From CAZCDS01 sp964497585 (GTDB lineage Bacteria; Desulfobacterota; Desulfomonilia; Desulfomonilales; Desulfomonilaceae), in NCBI GenBank assembly GCA_964497585.1, contig CAZCDS010000029.1:7973-71972 (forward strand): a DNA stretch of 64,000 nucleotides, given 5' to 3'. Below the pieces are notes generated by a model. That model was not told the origin of the DNA. It was given only the letters and a program-made list of their open reading frames with translations, and did no database searches. A program made the translations under genes and the position numbers. The first letter of the stretch is position 1. Every line of letters starts with the position of its first letter. Of this stretch, positions 1 to 6,745 are shown piece by piece.

Positions 1-2
1 CG

Positions 3-458
3 ACCGCGGCTGACCGTTATTACCGAATGCCGAACGGCGAACGCAGCCAGGTTCCCTATCCGGACGTATCGCGGGTGCTCTTCCCTGCTCACGCGTACGC
101 CATCACCCTCTTCTTTGCCTACTCGAACCGCTGGGGGTACGAGGCTCGATCGGGGGATGTCTGGCATTATCGCGGCAACAGTATCGTGTACGGGCCTCAC
201 GGGGACGTGATCGTTGCGGCTAATCACGAACAGGACACGCTCCTCGTCGCAGATTGCGTGCCCGCGTACTACGGTCGGACTCATCCCGAGCCGGGCTATT
301 TCTATCTTCAGGACCGTCGTCCCGAGCTTTACGGTCAGCTCGTTTCCCCCGAGGCCCGATTCGTCGACATCGCCAACCGAGACCTTGACGAAGACTCGGA
401 TCTCCTCGCAGGAGGCTACAGGTACCCCGTCACAGTAAAGAGAGGGGAAACTGAATAA
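3..458 (+). CDS. Nitrilase/C-N hydrolase, C-terminal fragment
   Basis: The reading frame is open through the left edge, so only the last ~151 residues are visible; the first ATG at 27 is internal rather than a start. The fragment has the C-terminal carbon-nitrogen hydrolase pattern: the stretch around ANRWGYE/SNRWGYEARSG, a conserved GNSIVYGPHG turn, and a late acidic tail. The catalytic Glu-Lys-Cys residues lie upstream, outside the window. Family members hydrolyse nitriles, amides or carbamoyl groups in the cytoplasm; the substrate cannot be told from this end. It is followed by a 120-bp gap and a cupin gene on the same strand. Confidence 0.7.
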   Translation, partial: TAADRYYRMPNGERSQVPYPDVSRVLFPAHAYAITLFFAYSNRWGYEARSGDVWHYRGNSIVYGPHGDVIVAANHEQDTLLVADCVPAYYGRTHPEPGYFYLQDRRPELYGQLVSPEARFVDIANRDLDEDSDLLAGGYRYPVTVKRGETE

Positions 459-581
459 CGTATCCCCGGTCAGTTTGTGGCTTGCCGGTATTCAACCGGC
501 GGCTGTTCTCATATGGTGTGACGTGAGGGAGGCCTCAGAGCCCGCGTTCAATAACAGACCTCAATTACCAGGAGGAGCGCA

Positions 582-929
582 ATGGATGATGTGAAAATCG
601 TACAGCCCCAGGACGTCAAATGGGAGCCTCACCCCCAACTCGCCAACGCGAAGGTGGCGTTTCTCGTCTCCCACCGCGACGAAAATATGGACCTCACCAT
701 CATGCTGGTTCACCTTCCGGTCGGGACCGAGGTAGCTCGGCACACGCACGAGTGCGACGACATCATTTATTTCGTCAAAGGAAAGGCCAAAATGTGGATC
801 GAAGGAATGGGCGATGTTCCGGTGGAGCAAGGGTCCTTTGTTCGGATCCCGAAGGGCACTCTGCATCAGCCTCGCGACATCGAGGAGGATGTGATCGCGT
901 ACGACGTATTCTATCCGTTTCTTGCCTGA
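582..929 (+). CDS. Small cupin-domain protein
   Basis: A 115-residue single cupin barrel. Cupin motif 1 is seen as RHTHE-x5-IIYFVKG (His54 and His56) and motif 2 as GSFVRIPKGTLHQ (His95), so three histidines are in place to bind a divalent metal. An excellent ribosome site (AGGAGGAG) sits 7 bases before the ATG. Small cupins of this size are sugar or aromatic-acid binding proteins, isomerases or dioxygenase-like enzymes; nothing here selects one. It is on the same strand as the nitrilase fragment and may be cotranscribed with it. It converges on the sigma54 regulator on the opposite strand. Confidence 0.8.
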   Translation: MDDVKIVQPQDVKWEPHPQLANAKVAFLVSHRDENMDLTIMLVHLPVGTEVARHTHECDDIIYFVKGKAKMWIEGMGDVPVEQGSFVRIPKGTLHQPRDIEEDVIAYDVFYPFLA

Positions 930-1001
930 TACCGCTGGTTTTTCGAGGGCGTTTTCTTCGCAGGAGAGCGCTCTGCACGGACTTTTGCAGAGGAAATCCC
1001 G

Positions 1002-2402
1002 TCAGGCGCTTTCCTCAAGCCCGAAGCGTTTTATTTTGCTGTACAGGGTACTTCGGCTGATGCCCATCATCTGCGCGGCCTTGTATTTGTTCCAGCCGCA
1101 TTTCTCGAGCACGGCTTTGACGTGATCCCGCTCGAGGCGTTTGAGGTCGGAGGCGCTTTCTGCACCTTCGCGGTGAGCTTCGCTCTCTTTCAGTTCAAGA
1201 GGAAGAATGTCGGGCCCGATCACATCACCTTTGGCCAGCACCATGGATCGCTCGATCACGTTTTCCAGTTCCCTGACGTTGCCCGGCCAGTGGTGGCTGA
1301 AGATGAGATCCATGGCGTCATTGGAAACCGAGCGGATGTCCTTTTCGAGGATCTCGTTGTATTTGTCGATGAGATTGGAAACGAGCTGCGGGATGTCCTC
1401 CTTTCGCTCCCTCAATGGAGGCAGCTCTATGGAGATGACGTTGAGCCGCCAGTAGAGGTCTTCCCTGAAGGTTCCATCGGTCATGGCTTTCTTCAGATCC
1501 CGGTTCGTGGCCGCGATAACCCTCGCATCGGTGGTGAGGGTCTCCTCGCCGCCCACCCGTTCGAACTTCCGTTCCTGAATGACCCGCAGGAGAATCACCT
1601 GCGTGGGAAGGCTGATCTCGCCGATCTCATCGAGGAAGATCGTTCCCCCGTCGGCCTGCTCGAACCTGCCCGGCTTCCTGCGGATCGCGCCGGTGAAGGA
1701 GCCCTTCTCATGGCCGAAGAGTTCTGAGTGAAGGAGTGTTTCCGCGTACGCGGCACAGTTCACGACCACGAAGGGCCCACTGCTTCGCCGGCTCTCCTGG
1801 TGTATCGCATTTGCCAGGACCTCTTTTCCCGTGCCCGATTCCCCGAGGATAAGCACATGGGAATCGGAATCGGAGATGTCCAGGATCAGGTCGCAGATCT
1901 TTCGCATCTCTGGGGACCGGCCCAGGAGATTGCTGAGCCTTTCCGTACGGTCCATGGTGAGGCTGAGCCGCCGGTTCTCCTGACGCTCGTGCTTGAGGCT
2001 TCGGTACAGCCTTCGTATGCGCAACATGGAATTGACCCGAGCTATCAGCTCGTCCGGCTCGAAGGGTTTTGCCAGGTATCCGTCCCCGCCGCTGTTGAGC
2101 CCAGCGATGACACTCTCGAGCGAATCCTGAACCGTGAAGATCATGACGGGGATATACTGGAATTCCGCGTGGGCCTTGAGCTTTGCCGCCATCTCGTGGC
2201 CGCTCATTCCCGGAAGGTTGACGTCAAGCAGAATCATGTCCGGCCCCGTTTCATCACGTTCGAGGAAGGTCATCCCCTCCTCCGCGGAAACAACGAGGTC
2301 CGCGTGGAAACCCGACGCCTGGAGCAACTGCTGGGTAAAGGGACCGTTGTACGGATCATCTTCGACGATGAGGACGGACCCTGAATGAGAACCGTCAGCC
2401 AT
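1002..2402 (-). CDS. NtrC-family sigma54-dependent response regulator
   Basis: A 466-residue activator with the standard three domains. The receiver (about 8-130) has the acidic pair Asp15/Asp16, phospho-acceptor Asp60 in LLDVN, and Lys112. The AAA+ domain (about 155-390) has Walker A GESGTGKE at 187-194, a sigma54-contact loop reading GSFTGA (234-239, Ser in place of the usual Ala), and Walker B GTIFLDEIGE. A Fis-type helix-turn-helix ends the protein (about 425-460, KAAQMMGISRSTLYSKI). It should open sigma54 promoters when phosphorylated. No histidine kinase is adjacent, so its partner is unknown. The hotdog gene lies just upstream on the same strand. Confidence 0.95.
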   Translation of the reverse strand: MADGSHSGSVLIVEDDPYNGPFTQQLLQASGFHADLVVSAEEGMTFLERDETGPDMILLDVNLPGMSGHEMAAKLKAHAEFQYIPVMIFTVQDSLESVIAGLNSGGDGYLAKPFEPDELIARVNSMLRIRRLYRSLKHERQENRRLSLTMDRTERLSNLLGRSPEMRKICDLILDISDSDSHVLILGESGTGKEVLANAIHQESRRSSGPFVVVNCAAYAETLLHSELFGHEKGSFTGAIRRKPGRFEQADGGTIFLDEIGEISLPTQVILLRVIQERKFERVGGEETLTTDARVIAATNRDLKKAMTDGTFREDLYWRLNVISIELPPLRERKEDIPQLVSNLIDKYNEILEKDIRSVSNDAMDLIFSHHWPGNVRELENVIERSMVLAKGDVIGPDILPLELKESEAHREGAESASDLKRLERDHVKAVLEKCGWNKYKAAQMMGISRSTLYSKIKRFGLEESA

Positions 2403-2415
2403 TGAGCAACCTTCG

Positions 2416-2826
2416 TCACGCCAAGAGATACGCGAGGCCCTGGGCCGTTGCGATCCGTTCGCCGGATTCCGTGGTGAGATCGATCTGCCAGAGGCTCACC
2501 CGCTTCCGAATGTCCACGGGAGTTGCTTCGGCGTACACGGTCTCCCCGGCCTCGACGCCTTGAAAGTAGTTGATCTTGATCTCCAGTGCAAATCCCTTGG
2601 TCCCCCTGCTGTGAACCGCCATGGCGAACGCCTGGTCCGCCAGGCTAAAGAGAACCCCGCCATGGGCCCTCTTCGCGGAATTACAGTGTTCTTCTTTTAT
2701 GGCGAGACTCGCCCGCGCGTACGATTCCCTGACCTCCTCCACCCTGATGCCGAGAAGCGTTGACAAGGGATCCTCGCCGATCACCGTTCGAGAATAGCCG
2801 ATAGGGTCCGTTGCTATGTCCACCAT
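2416..2826 (-). CDS. PaaI-type hotdog-fold thioesterase
   Basis: A 136-residue single hotdog domain with the PaaI-like signature: an Asn-rich entry (HCNSAKRAHGGVLFSLADQAFAMA) where the HGG turn and the following Asp form the usual catalytic site, followed by the central beta sheet. Such enzymes hydrolyse aryl- or acyl-CoA thioesters, typically freeing CoA trapped in dead-end products of aromatic or fatty acid degradation. It starts 13 bp before the sigma54 regulator gene on the same strand, so the two are probably one transcript. The exact acyl-CoA substrate is not visible from sequence. Confidence 0.8.
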   Translation of the reverse strand: MVDIATDPIGYSRTVIGEDPLSTLLGIRVEEVRESYARASLAIKEEHCNSAKRAHGGVLFSLADQAFAMAVHSRGTKGFALEIKINYFQGVEAGETVYAEATPVDIRKRVSLWQIDLTTESGERIATAQGLAYLLA

Positions 2827-2897
2827 GTCTCATTCTCACCATGAGTGATTGAGGAGATCAGCTCCGGCAGTCATGCGCTGGTATCCTCCGGGCGCTT

Positions 2898-3842
2898 TCA
2901 CCAACCGGCGCCGATCGTGCCACCAGCGGGCTTCCCGCGACCACCCGGTCGGGGACTCTTGTTCGAGACGGGAGTCCTCCTCTGCCCTCTATTCGCTGCC
3001 GATACCCTCACCGCTGCTCCTGGAACTCGCATTAACCGGTTGTGGGTCCGCGCGATGTTCAGGAAATTGCGGAGGATCAGGCCGCCGTCCGGCCGGGAAC
3101 TGTAGTAATACTCGCAGTGCGCCTGGATTCCGTATACCGGTCTGCTCGGATGACGAATGATCTGGTACGGGCACAACTTGTTTGCGGCAAGACAGACAAA
3201 GCCCGGCGGCAAGCGCTTGACCTCATCGTAGTGGTTCTCGACCATATTCAGTTGCTCGTTCATTCCCGCAAAGATGGGGTCGTCCGTCACCACCTTGACC
3301 CAGTGTCTGCCCCTTTCCGTCGGATTGTGACCGTACGGCAAACAGTCGTCCTCGCCCCCGCGAATGGGGCCGACCTTGCCGCCGAAGGCCAACGCTATGG
3401 CCTGATGTCCTCCGCAAATCCCTACGATGGGGATGTTCAACTCCTCGGCGATGATTGGGAGCGCTTCGAAGAAATCGGCCAGATCCGAGCCGTTGCGCCC
3501 CTTGTACTGACACCAGGGGGCTCCGTTTGGACTGAGGGCCAGAAATGCCGGTCTCAGCTCCTCCATCCTATCAACGGTGATCGCCCGGTACGGTATCACG
3601 ATCCCTCTGCCTCCGGCCCCCAACCTAGCCAACGTATCCCTCACACGCACCGCCTGTTTGGACGACGCCCCGGTAAACATGTTCACAACTATCCAGAGCG
3701 AGGAGGCCGGAGCCGCGTTGTATACTGGTTCACCGCGGGGTTTCTTCTTCGTCGCCTCCGCGTCACAGGAGCCACCTCCAGCAATAATCAGCAAGACAGT
3801 AATTACGAAAGCCGCGAGAATCTGAGTCCAACTTGAGCGCAT
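2898..3842 (-). CDS. Exported class I glutamine amidotransferase-like protein
   Basis: The start was set at 3842 (314 residues) because AAAGGA lies 9 bases upstream; an in-frame start at 3893 has no ribosome site. An N-terminal hydrophobic segment (about 8-25, ending AGGGSCDAE) is a signal peptide, possibly of lipoprotein type. The rest is a GATase1 fold: nucleophile elbow GICGGHQ with Cys143, and His242-x-Glu244 in QAHCE completing a Cys-His-Glu triad. Class I amidotransferases normally feed ammonia to cytoplasmic synthases, so export is odd and suggests a gamma-glutamyl hydrolase or peptidase-like role in the periplasm. It has no partner synthase nearby. Confidence 0.75.
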   Translation of the reverse strand: MRSSWTQILAAFVITVLLIIAGGGSCDAEATKKKPRGEPVYNAAPASSLWIVVNMFTGASSKQAVRVRDTLARLGAGGRGIVIPYRAITVDRMEELRPAFLALSPNGAPWCQYKGRNGSDLADFFEALPIIAEELNIPIVGICGGHQAIALAFGGKVGPIRGGEDDCLPYGHNPTERGRHWVKVVTDDPIFAGMNEQLNMVENHYDEVKRLPPGFVCLAANKLCPYQIIRHPSRPVYGIQAHCEYYYSSRPDGGLILRNFLNIARTHNRLMRVPGAAVRVSAANRGQRRTPVSNKSPRPGGRGKPAGGTIGAGW

Positions 3843-4099
3843 ATATCGGTTCCTTTCCCATCCTTCGTGCTCCACGCCGACAGAGACTGACACGAAACAG
3901 CCACGTATGTAAAGTGAAATGTTGCAAGCTCCTTCATGAAATCGTTTTTACGATCCTTTATCGGTCGAACCGGACGGCGACGGGTCTCGCTCGGAAGACC
4001 GCTGTAGTGGTGGTACGCCCTCGTCGCGCAACTCGTACCTTCACTAAGGCTGATTCCGAGCTTTCGCGCGCCATAGTAGGAAGAATCTCGAAATGAATC

Positions 4100-4129
4100 T
4101 TGACAATGTCGCTATCTCTGTGTTATTAT
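4100..4129 (+). promoter_or_regulatory. Sigma70-type promoter with no downstream gene
   Basis: TTGACA at 4100-4105 (perfect -35), 18-bp spacer, TATTAT at 4124-4129 (5 of 6 to the -10 consensus). The predicted start is about 4136. No open reading frame follows, so it may drive a small RNA. Confidence 0.5.
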
Positions 4130-4135
4130 GCGATA

Positions 4136-4208
4136 ACCTATCAGCACCTCTAGCTGGCTAGGCCCGAGAACCCGGTGCTCCCCGCCTGACCCCGCTCCGG
4201 GTTTTCAT
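4136..4208 (+). ncRNA. Candidate small RNA
   Basis: Sequence following the promoter at 4100-4129. AGCACC (4143-4148) can pair with GGTGCT (4174-4179) around an inner CTAG-ctgg-CTAG stem (4150-4161), and AACCCGG (4169-4175) can alternatively pair with CCGGGTT (4197-4203) followed by TTC, a terminator-like end. The two pairings exclude each other, which would fit a switchable leader. No family is recognised; the call rests on promoter and folding potential only. Confidence 0.3.
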
Positions 4209-4377
4209 TTGTCCAAGATAGACCGATCCCGCTGACCCAGCCAATCGTTTGTTTACTACGGCCGAGAATTCCTCGCAACTGCACTCGTTCCACTCTCCCG
4301 TCGCAGCCACGGCCCTGAGCGGGAATGGGTAGGGCGTCCTCGAGAAAAGACACTGACAACGCCACGGCGCGTGGTCA

Positions 4378-4421
4378 GTGGCACCCCCAGGCCTCTGTAA
4401 GGTGAGGAGGTGGGGTGCCAC
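4378..4421. repeat. REP-like inverted repeat
   Basis: Perfect 10-bp arms GTGGCACCCC (4378-4387) and GGGGTGCCAC (4412-4421) around a 24-bp centre. The arm shares GTGGCAC with the palindromes at 11027-11049 and 23756-23786, suggesting one dispersed family. Confidence 0.5.
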
Positions 4422-4686
4422 GGTCGTGGACGAAGGCCACGTCCGTGTCTTGGCGCCGTGATCTCGGGGACGGTTTGCCAGGATACGAGCTTCGACGCAG
4501 CCCGATTGAAGTGCTGTTGCGAGTTCTGCAAGAGTCTCGCAAACCCTGGGAATCCTCCGAGAGGTAAGGTTGCGTCCCGCAGGGATAACAGAATATGCTC
4601 ACGAAACAAAAACGGGAGAACTACAGCGAGAAGGACCTTACGGTAGACTCCTACGTCCTCCGGTGACGTTACGCGATACCTTCCGA

Positions 4687-5667
4687 TCAGGCCAGGTTCT
4701 CCCGATACCAGGCCACGCTCTCCTCGAGGCCCCTCCCGAGATCGTAGGTAGCCTCGAATCCGAGCATCTCCCGGGCGAGGGACGGGTCGGCCCGAGAACG
4801 CATTACATCACCGGGCCGCGGGGGATCGTGTCGCGGATCGATCGACGTGCCGAGCAGATGTTGGAGCTTGTCCAGGAGTTCAAGAAGATCGTACTCGCCG
4901 CCCATACCAACGTTGAACGCCTTGCCGCCGGCATCGGAGGATGCTTCAAGCGCGAGGAGGTTTGCTCTCACCACGTCCTTGACAAAGGTGAAATCCCGAC
5001 TCTGTTCCCCCGTGCCGAAAATCACCGGCGGACGCCCGGAAAGGAGTGCACTGACGAAGCTCGGAATGACCGCGGCGTACTGGGAATGAGGATCCTGACG
5101 CGGGCCGTACACGTTAAAATAGCGCATGCCTATCGCCTCCAGACCGTACAACTCCCGGAACAGTCTTCCATACTCTTCGTTCACCTGTTTGGTGAGTGCG
5201 TAGGGAGAGAGCGGCAAGCCTTCTTCTCCTTCCTTCCTCGGCATTCGCGTGCTGTCGCCGTAGACCGATGAGGAAGAAGCGTACACGACTCGCCTGATGC
5301 CACACTCCTTGGCTGCAAGGAAAACATTGAGCGTACCGTCGGCATTGACTGCTTGGGTGGTCATAGGATCCTCGATCGACCTGGGAACGCTCCCCAGTGC
5401 TGCCTGGTGAAGAACCGCGTCTGTGCCCGATACGGCCTGCAGCACCGTCTTGTATTCTCTGATATCCCCCTCCCGCAACTGGAAATCCCCTCCCGGGCTC
5501 GAGCGGTCTCCGCCCAGACCCTTGAGGTTCTCTCTCCTTCCCGTGCTGAAATTGTCCAAAACGCGGACCCGGTCTCCCCGGTGAAGAAGATCCTCTACGA
5601 GATGGCTGCCGATGAAGCCCGCTCCCCCGGTCACAAGTATGAGCCTGCCGCTTTCCTTGCGTGACAT
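4687..5667 (-). CDS. NAD-dependent sugar epimerase (GalE/WbpP-like)
   Basis: A 326-residue extended short-chain dehydrogenase. The start at 5667 is chosen because GGAGG sits 8 bases upstream; the frame stays open to 5799 without a ribosome site. The Rossmann NAD site is VTGGAGFIGSH at the N-terminus, followed by a Ser-Ser-Ser-Val-Tyr-Gly segment, the catalytic YALTK (Tyr-x3-Lys) and RYFNVYGPRQ, the usual UDP-sugar 4-epimerase signature. It would interconvert UDP-hexoses (glucose/galactose or their N-acetyl forms) for surface polysaccharide. No glycosyltransferases are adjacent. Substrate class is inferred from the family, not proven. Confidence 0.88.
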   Translation of the reverse strand: MSRKESGRLILVTGGAGFIGSHLVEDLLHRGDRVRVLDNFSTGRRENLKGLGGDRSSPGGDFQLREGDIREYKTVLQAVSGTDAVLHQAALGSVPRSIEDPMTTQAVNADGTLNVFLAAKECGIRRVVYASSSSVYGDSTRMPRKEGEEGLPLSPYALTKQVNEEYGRLFRELYGLEAIGMRYFNVYGPRQDPHSQYAAVIPSFVSALLSGRPPVIFGTGEQSRDFTFVKDVVRANLLALEASSDAGGKAFNVGMGGEYDLLELLDKLQHLLGTSIDPRHDPPRPGDVMRSRADPSLAREMLGFEATYDLGRGLEESVAWYRENLA

Positions 5668-6745
5668 ACGTTTCCTCCAGCCAAGACCCTCAAGGTCTGC
5701 ACAACCGCCCTGCCGTTTTTCTGAAGGCAATTCCCTGATCGCTTCCGATCCGGGCGCGCACCGCGCGAGCTTCGGGAGGTCCGCGGAGCTCGGGTGCAAA
5801 GCGCAAGGTTACCGGTTTTTTCGCTCCGAATCAAAGAGAATTCCGGCTGCCGTACGTTGCATGGTGCAACATCGGCCCTCCATCTGACGAATGCACAATG
5901 CAGTGTTTGCGAAAAAGGGGCCCGCTTCCCCCACGTATATCTCCACGGTAACCACCTGAGTTATAGTGTCTTTTCCCGCGTCCAATGAGGAAGCGGAGTC
6001 CTGGCACAAAGCTTGCTCATCCCGTTGGCTGGGTAGGGAAAGGCGAGAAGCCGGCTTCGAATTGCACCGGGTCACCAGGATAACGAGGCGAGGTTCTGGG
6101 TTCCAGGTGACCGAGAGCCCGATGAGTGCGGGCTCGACCAACTGGCGCGGGGCCGTGGACGAACTGTAGCAAACAGGGAAGATGGGCAGGTTGAGAGGAT
6201 CGACCGATCCACGGCTCCATTTCTTCTCACCGCGGGCTGACTCGCTTCCCGTGAGCGATGTTCCCCGGCGAGCGGGGCGGTCGGCACTCACGCATCGGGC
6301 TGCCACCGTCCTTCAGGAGACGGTTCGTCAGGACATCGATTGCGGTTGCGGCGGCGGTACTATTCTCCTCACTGGAAGGCCATGAACGGAGATGCTCGTG
6401 GACGTGGAGTCCCCGCCTCCAACACGGCCACGGCTGTGCGCAGCGCAAGTGGGCTCCATCGGGCCGGAGAGGGTTTGCCGCCGCCGCTTGTCCCCCATCA
6501 AGATTCACCTTAGTCCGGCAGCGAGGGCCTTTCGGCAGAAAGGCCCTCACGTTTTTTGAGGGCAAGGCTACCTCCGTGAATCGCCAGCCAATTGAGGGCG
6601 TATTAATCTGGGGTGTAACCTTTAACTGCCCCATGCGTAACGAGAATCACCATCGAGAGATTCAGCAAATGGGTATCGCAACGGGACGCATCTGTGGTAG
6701 AACGGATATGGAAGAAGAGTCTCACGGGAAATGGGGTGGGAATCC
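5668..6745. other. 1.08-kb intergenic region upstream of the Cas9-like gene
   Basis: No supportable protein gene; frames here are arginine/serine-rich shadows. Its one clear element is a strong hairpin at 6524-6547 followed by a T run (listed separately). A 9-base match to the reverse complement of the CRISPR repeat occurs at 6676-6684 but is too short to call. Confidence 0.5.
6524..6557 (+). terminator. Strong intrinsic terminator upstream of the effector gene
   Basis: A perfect 10-bp stem, AGGGCCTTTC (6524-6533) with GAAAGGCCCT (6538-6547), loop GGCA, followed after four bases by TTTTTT (6552-6557). No gene ends here on the plus strand, so the terminator may close a non-coding transcript arising in 5.8-6.5 kb, or insulate the effector gene from upstream transcription. 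Confidence 0.65.

Larger units (their letters stand above)
3843..4686. other. 844-bp intergenic region with a promoter and structured RNA candidate
   Basis: No convincing protein gene. It contains a near-consensus rightward promoter (4100-4129), a hairpin-rich stretch ending in a terminator-like stem (4136-4206), and an inverted repeat with 10-bp arms (4378-4387 and 4412-4421, GTGGCACCCC) related to the GTGGCAC palindromes elsewhere in the window. Overlapping frames here are short, arginine-rich and lack ribosome sites. Confidence 0.6.

Noticed and set aside
6676..6684. TCGCAACGG match to the reverse complement of the repeat
   Set aside because: Nine bases only, with no further pairing on either side; likely chance in about 1 kb of sequence.
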